Below are positions 15,875-18,506 of a DNA stretch of 18,506 nt, piece after piece. The DNA is from an uncultured bacterium (GTDB taxonomy: Bacteria > Pseudomonadota > Alphaproteobacteria > CAISDR01). Under the pieces are notes generated by a model. It was not told where the DNA came from and did not search any database. It saw only the letters and a list, made by a program, of their open reading frames with translations. Position 1 is the first letter of the stretch. Every line of letters begins with the position of its first letter. Location: assembly GCA_903884125.1 (NCBI GenBank), contig CAISDR010000320.1, positions 1-18,506 of the forward strand, in the 5' to 3' direction. Position numbers and translations under genes: made by a program.

Positions 15875-16863
15875 ATGCACCAGTTCAACCACTACCCACT
15901 GCTGATGATGTTATTTCTGCCGCGGGCAGACTGGCAGGTGTGGCGATCAGAACACCCGTTTTGACCAACAGGGCACTGGATGAACGCCTCGGCGGGCGCG
16001 GTTTGATAAAACCCGAAGTGCTGCAACACACCGGCAGTTTCAAATTTCGCGGCGCCTATAACAGGCTAGTGCAAATGACAGCGGATGAACGCAAGGCTGG
16101 GGTGGTGGCTTTTTCATCAGGCAATCATGCGCAAGGGGTTGCCCTTGCCGCGCAGATGCTGGGTATGCCTGCCACCATTGTCATGCCCGATGATGCCCCG
16201 CAGCTAAAGGTAAAAAATACGCGCGAATATGGGGCCGAGATTATTTTCTATAATCGCGACCGCGACAGCCGCGAGGCGATTGCTGCTCGGCTGGCCAGTG
16301 AAAAGGGTGCTGTGGTGGTTCCAGCCTTTGAAGATCGCCATGTGATCGCAGGTCAGGGAACAATCGGACTCGAGCTTGCCGATGACGCAATAGCACATGG
16401 ATTCAGGATTGATCAGGTGCTGGTGTGCTGTTCGGGTGGTGGCATTGCAGCGGGTATTGCGCTGGGATTTGAAGCCCGCGGGCAGCATCCCGATATCTAT
16501 ACGGTTGAGCCACAGGATTTTGATGATTATCAGCGCTCGCTGGCAGCCGGACAGATTTTGAAAAATGCCAAAGCATCTGGGTCGATCTGTGATGCGCTGA
16601 TGTCACCAAATCCCGGTGCAATCACCTTTGCGATCAATAAATCAAGGCTTAAAGGTGGGCTGGTCGTATCCGATCACGAAGCGCGCCTTGCGGTCGGTTT
16701 TGCCTTTGACAAACTGAAGCTGGTGGTTGAACCCGGCGGCGCGGTAGCGCTGGGTGCTGCCATTAGCGGCAAGCTACCAACGGTGGGGCGTAGCACGGCC
16801 ATCATTCTATCGGGAGGTAATGTGGACATTCCCATGTATATAGAATGCCTTCAGACAGTCTAG
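15871..16863 (+). CDS. PLP-dependent threonine/serine dehydratase-like enzyme
   Basis: A fold-type II PLP enzyme of 330 residues. The lysine for the Schiff base is K58 in GSFKFRGAYNR, the substrate loop is SSGNHAQG (82-89), and the phosphate-binding loop is CSGGGIAAG (187-195). LSGGNVD near the C-terminus carries the usual ring-binding region. There is no C-terminal ACT-like regulatory domain, so it resembles the short, catabolic class: threonine or serine dehydratase, threo-3-hydroxyaspartate ammonia-lyase, or serine racemase. These cannot be told apart by eye. The start overlaps the asmA-like stop (ATGA). The stop overlaps that of the convergent CoA-transferase gene at CTAG, leaving no room for a terminator between them. 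Confidence 0.9.
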   Translation: MNAPVQPLPTADDVISAAGRLAGVAIRTPVLTNRALDERLGGRGLIKPEVLQHTGSFKFRGAYNRLVQMTADERKAGVVAFSSGNHAQGVALAAQMLGMPATIVMPDDAPQLKVKNTREYGAEIIFYNRDRDSREAIAARLASEKGAVVVPAFEDRHVIAGQGTIGLELADDAIAHGFRIDQVLVCCSGGGIAAGIALGFEARGQHPDIYTVEPQDFDDYQRSLAAGQILKNAKASGSICDALMSPNPGAITFAINKSRLKGGLVVSDHEARLAVGFAFDKLKLVVEPGGAVALGAAISGKLPTVGRSTAIILSGGNVDIPMYIECLQTV

Positions 16864-18197
16864 GTCCTGCCGGAAAATCCTTTTGGAATGGCACCACTTT
16901 CATAAGCCTGCCGTTCCAGCCCTTCGCGGAAATCGGGATGTGCCAGTGCTATCAGCGCGCGGGCGCGTTCAGCCACTGATTTTCCTTTCAGGTTGGTGAT
17001 GCCATATTCCGTCACAACATACATCACATCGGATCGCGGTGTAGTGACAATAGTGCCGGGATTTAAATCCAGCACGATCCGGCTCTGACGAACGCCTTTG
17101 CGTTCATAGGTCGAAGACAGACAGATGAAAGATTTCCCGCCCTTGGATGCATAGGCGCCGCGCACGAACTGCAATTGTCCGCCCGTGCCGGAAATATGGC
17201 GGTGGCCATCAGATTCCGATGCCGCCTGTCCCTGCAGATCAACCTTGGTGGTGTTGTTGATCGATATCACCTTGTCGTTTTGCATAATGATATGCGGCGA
17301 ATTGGTGTAATCAACTGGCGTGCAGTGAAAGTCGGTATTGTTATGCAGCGTATCGAATGTGGTCTGGCTGCCCATGGCAAAAGTAAAGGTCACCTTGCCG
17401 GGGTTCAGCCTTTTTGCCGAGCCGGATATCTTGCCCGCCCGATACAAGTCAACAATGCCATCGGTCAGCATTTCAGTATGCACGCCCATATTGGGAATAT
17501 GGCTGTCCATCAGTAATGAACACACCGCATTGGGCATGCCACCAATACCAATCTGTAAACACGCGCCGTCGTCAATTTCATTGGCGATGAAACGGGCAAC
17601 AGCACGATCCACGTCTCCGGCGGCCGGATTTTTCAGCTCCGTCGGGGTCAGCCCGTCGCCCTCGATGATAAAGTCAATCTCGCTGGTATGAACGGCATTC
17701 TGATCGCCATGGACATAAGGGTAATTGGGCGTCGTCTCGACAATCACAATCCGTGATCGTTCGACCAGGGCGCGGTGCCACATATTTGTAGCCGAAAAAT
17801 TGAAAAAGCCGTTTTCATCCGGTGGACAGGCCTTGATGATCAGGATATCGGGCGGATCGATGAAGCGCCGGTAATAATCAGGTGTCTCACCCAGATTCAG
17901 CGGCAGATAATTGCAGCGGCCCTGATCATGCAGCTTCCGGTCATAGCCCGAAAAATGCCAGTTGAAATAATGCACATGCTGACCGTCGGGATCAGCCTCA
18001 ATGGCCAGACGCGGGCGCACGGTCAGACAGGCGCGGATTTTAACGTCATGCAATTCCGGGATCCGACTGGCCAGGGCGGCATCAAACACATCGGGTTGTG
18101 ATATGCCACAGGCATAATCAAGCCACATGCCCGATTTGACCAGCGCCGCTGCCTGATCAGCTGAAATTGTCCTTGGCGATTTTCCTGAGCCTGCCAT
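16860..18197 (-). CDS. Acetyl-CoA hydrolase/CoA-transferase family enzyme
   Basis: A 445-residue cytoplasmic enzyme of the acetyl-CoA hydrolase/transferase family, closest in look and length to 4-hydroxybutyrate or butyrate:acetate CoA-transferases. Such enzymes move CoA between carboxylic acids through a glutamyl-CoA intermediate. The expected catalytic Glu is E242 in GVHTEMLTDG. Other signatures are IGIGGMPNAV (217-226), which binds near the CoA, and the C-terminal TEYGITNLKGKSVAERARALIALAHPDFR (read in two parts). The N- and C-domains are both complete. ATG 18197 follows a GGGGA that is too close to be ideal. The upstream region holds a perfect inverted repeat, suggesting substrate-responsive control. 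The exact acyl substrates are not readable; succinate, butyrate or 4-hydroxybutyrate are candidates. Confidence 0.9.
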   Translation of the reverse strand: MAGSGKSPRTISADQAAALVKSGMWLDYACGISQPDVFDAALASRIPELHDVKIRACLTVRPRLAIEADPDGQHVHYFNWHFSGYDRKLHDQGRCNYLPLNLGETPDYYRRFIDPPDILIIKACPPDENGFFNFSATNMWHRALVERSRIVIVETTPNYPYVHGDQNAVHTSEIDFIIEGDGLTPTELKNPAAGDVDRAVARFIANEIDDGACLQIGIGGMPNAVCSLLMDSHIPNMGVHTEMLTDGIVDLYRAGKISGSAKRLNPGKVTFTFAMGSQTTFDTLHNNTDFHCTPVDYTNSPHIIMQNDKVISINNTTKVDLQGQAASESDGHRHISGTGGQLQFVRGAYASKGGKSFICLSSTYERKGVRQSRIVLDLNPGTIVTTPRSDVMYVVTEYGITNLKGKSVAERARALIALAHPDFREGLERQAYESGAIPKGFSGRT

Positions 18198-18238
18198 GTT
18201 CCCCGTCTCGACTTTTAATCAGGCTTAGGCGTGCCTGT

Positions 18239-18257
18239 GCAATATCCAAGATATTGC
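18239..18257. promoter_or_regulatory. Perfect 8-3-8 inverted repeat, likely operator
   Basis: GCAATATC-CAA-GATATTGC is a perfect palindrome with a three-base centre, 42 bp upstream of the CoA-transferase start. The arms are AT-rich and no T-run follows, which fits a dimeric repressor site better than a terminator. A second, looser repeat, GCTTGT-N13-ACAAGC (18256-18280), overlaps its right arm. The regulator is not in the window. Confidence 0.55.
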
Positions 18258-18330
18258 TTGTGCGGACATAGGATACAAGCCCAAAAGTACATACCCGGCT
18301 GCGGCGGAAAATGTTTGGGCAAAACCGCCA

Positions 18331-18506
18331 ATGGCATTAGGCTGCCAGCAGATGGAATCCTTCGCACCCATAGTGGCAGACAAACCCAGGCTGGCGATTA
18401 CTGCCGGTGATGACTGGTTTGATGGTGCCTTTGGCCCGCTGGTCGCTGAATTCTGGCGAGCGGCCGTTCTACCGGCAGAAACCAGCGCCGAGGCATTTTT
18501 TCTGGA
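18331..18506 (+). CDS. Unknown ORF, cut by the right edge
   Basis: The plus-strand frame is open from ATG 18331, or in frame from ATG 18352, to the window end: 58 or 51 complete codons, followed by two bases. The readable part includes FAPIVADKPRLAITAGD and DGAFGPLVAEFW, rich in Ala, Phe and Trp with natural-looking codon use. I do not recognise it. No clear ribosome site precedes either start. It diverges from the CoA-transferase gene and may share control through the palindrome at 18239-18257. It could be a chance frame, but its composition favours a real gene. Confidence 0.5.
   Translation, partial: MALGCQQMESFAPIVADKPRLAITAGDDWFDGAFGPLVAEFWRAAVLPAETSAEAFFL

Overview
This window looks like ordinary chromosome from a marine-type or otherwise free-living alphaproteobacterium. 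The grounds are the dnaN-recF-gyrB order without dnaA next to it, the protein sequences of GyrB, DnaN and RecF, a GC content that looks like the mid-50s by eye, and the common TPR-linked glycosyltransferases. The genus cannot be named from sequence alone. I saw no tRNA, rRNA, CRISPR array, insertion sequence or phage gene.

Left block, minus strand, 6418 down to 1: dnaN, recF, gyrB, a three-segment membrane protein of unknown function, and an alpha/beta hydrolase cut by the left edge. The spacings are short throughout: recF may overlap or closely follow dnaN, the recF-gyrB gap is 69 bp with a small hairpin, and the last two gaps are 14 and 7 bp. The clamp, gap-repair and gyrase genes therefore probably share transcripts with the two unknown genes at the tail.

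Middle block, plus strand, 6751 to 11164: a MATE efflux transporter with a good sigma70-type promoter, an intrinsic terminator, the methionine sulfoxide reductase msrA, an MHS-type major facilitator closely behind it, two look-alike GC hairpins, and a 221-residue protein I do not recognise. That protein carries an ungapped internal duplication at an offset of 95 residues.

Glycosyltransferase block, minus strand, 14498 down to 11161: two translationally coupled genes. Each joins TPR-like helices to a glycosyltransferase domain, one of GT4 type and one of GT9-like type. The second ends against the 221-residue protein in a four-base CTAG overlap.

Right block: a short AsmA-family protein overlaps a PLP-dependent threonine/serine dehydratase-like gene on the plus strand (14630-16863). 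A CoA-transferase lies on the minus strand (16860-18197), and this convergent junction is again a CTAG stop overlap. The CoA-transferase and a partial unknown ORF at the right edge diverge from a region holding a perfect 8-3-8 inverted repeat, a likely operator.

The points most worth a second look are the duplicated 221-residue protein facing the glycosyltransferase pair, the hydrolase/membrane-protein pair behind gyrB, the 18239-18257 palindrome, and the repeated CTAG junctions.
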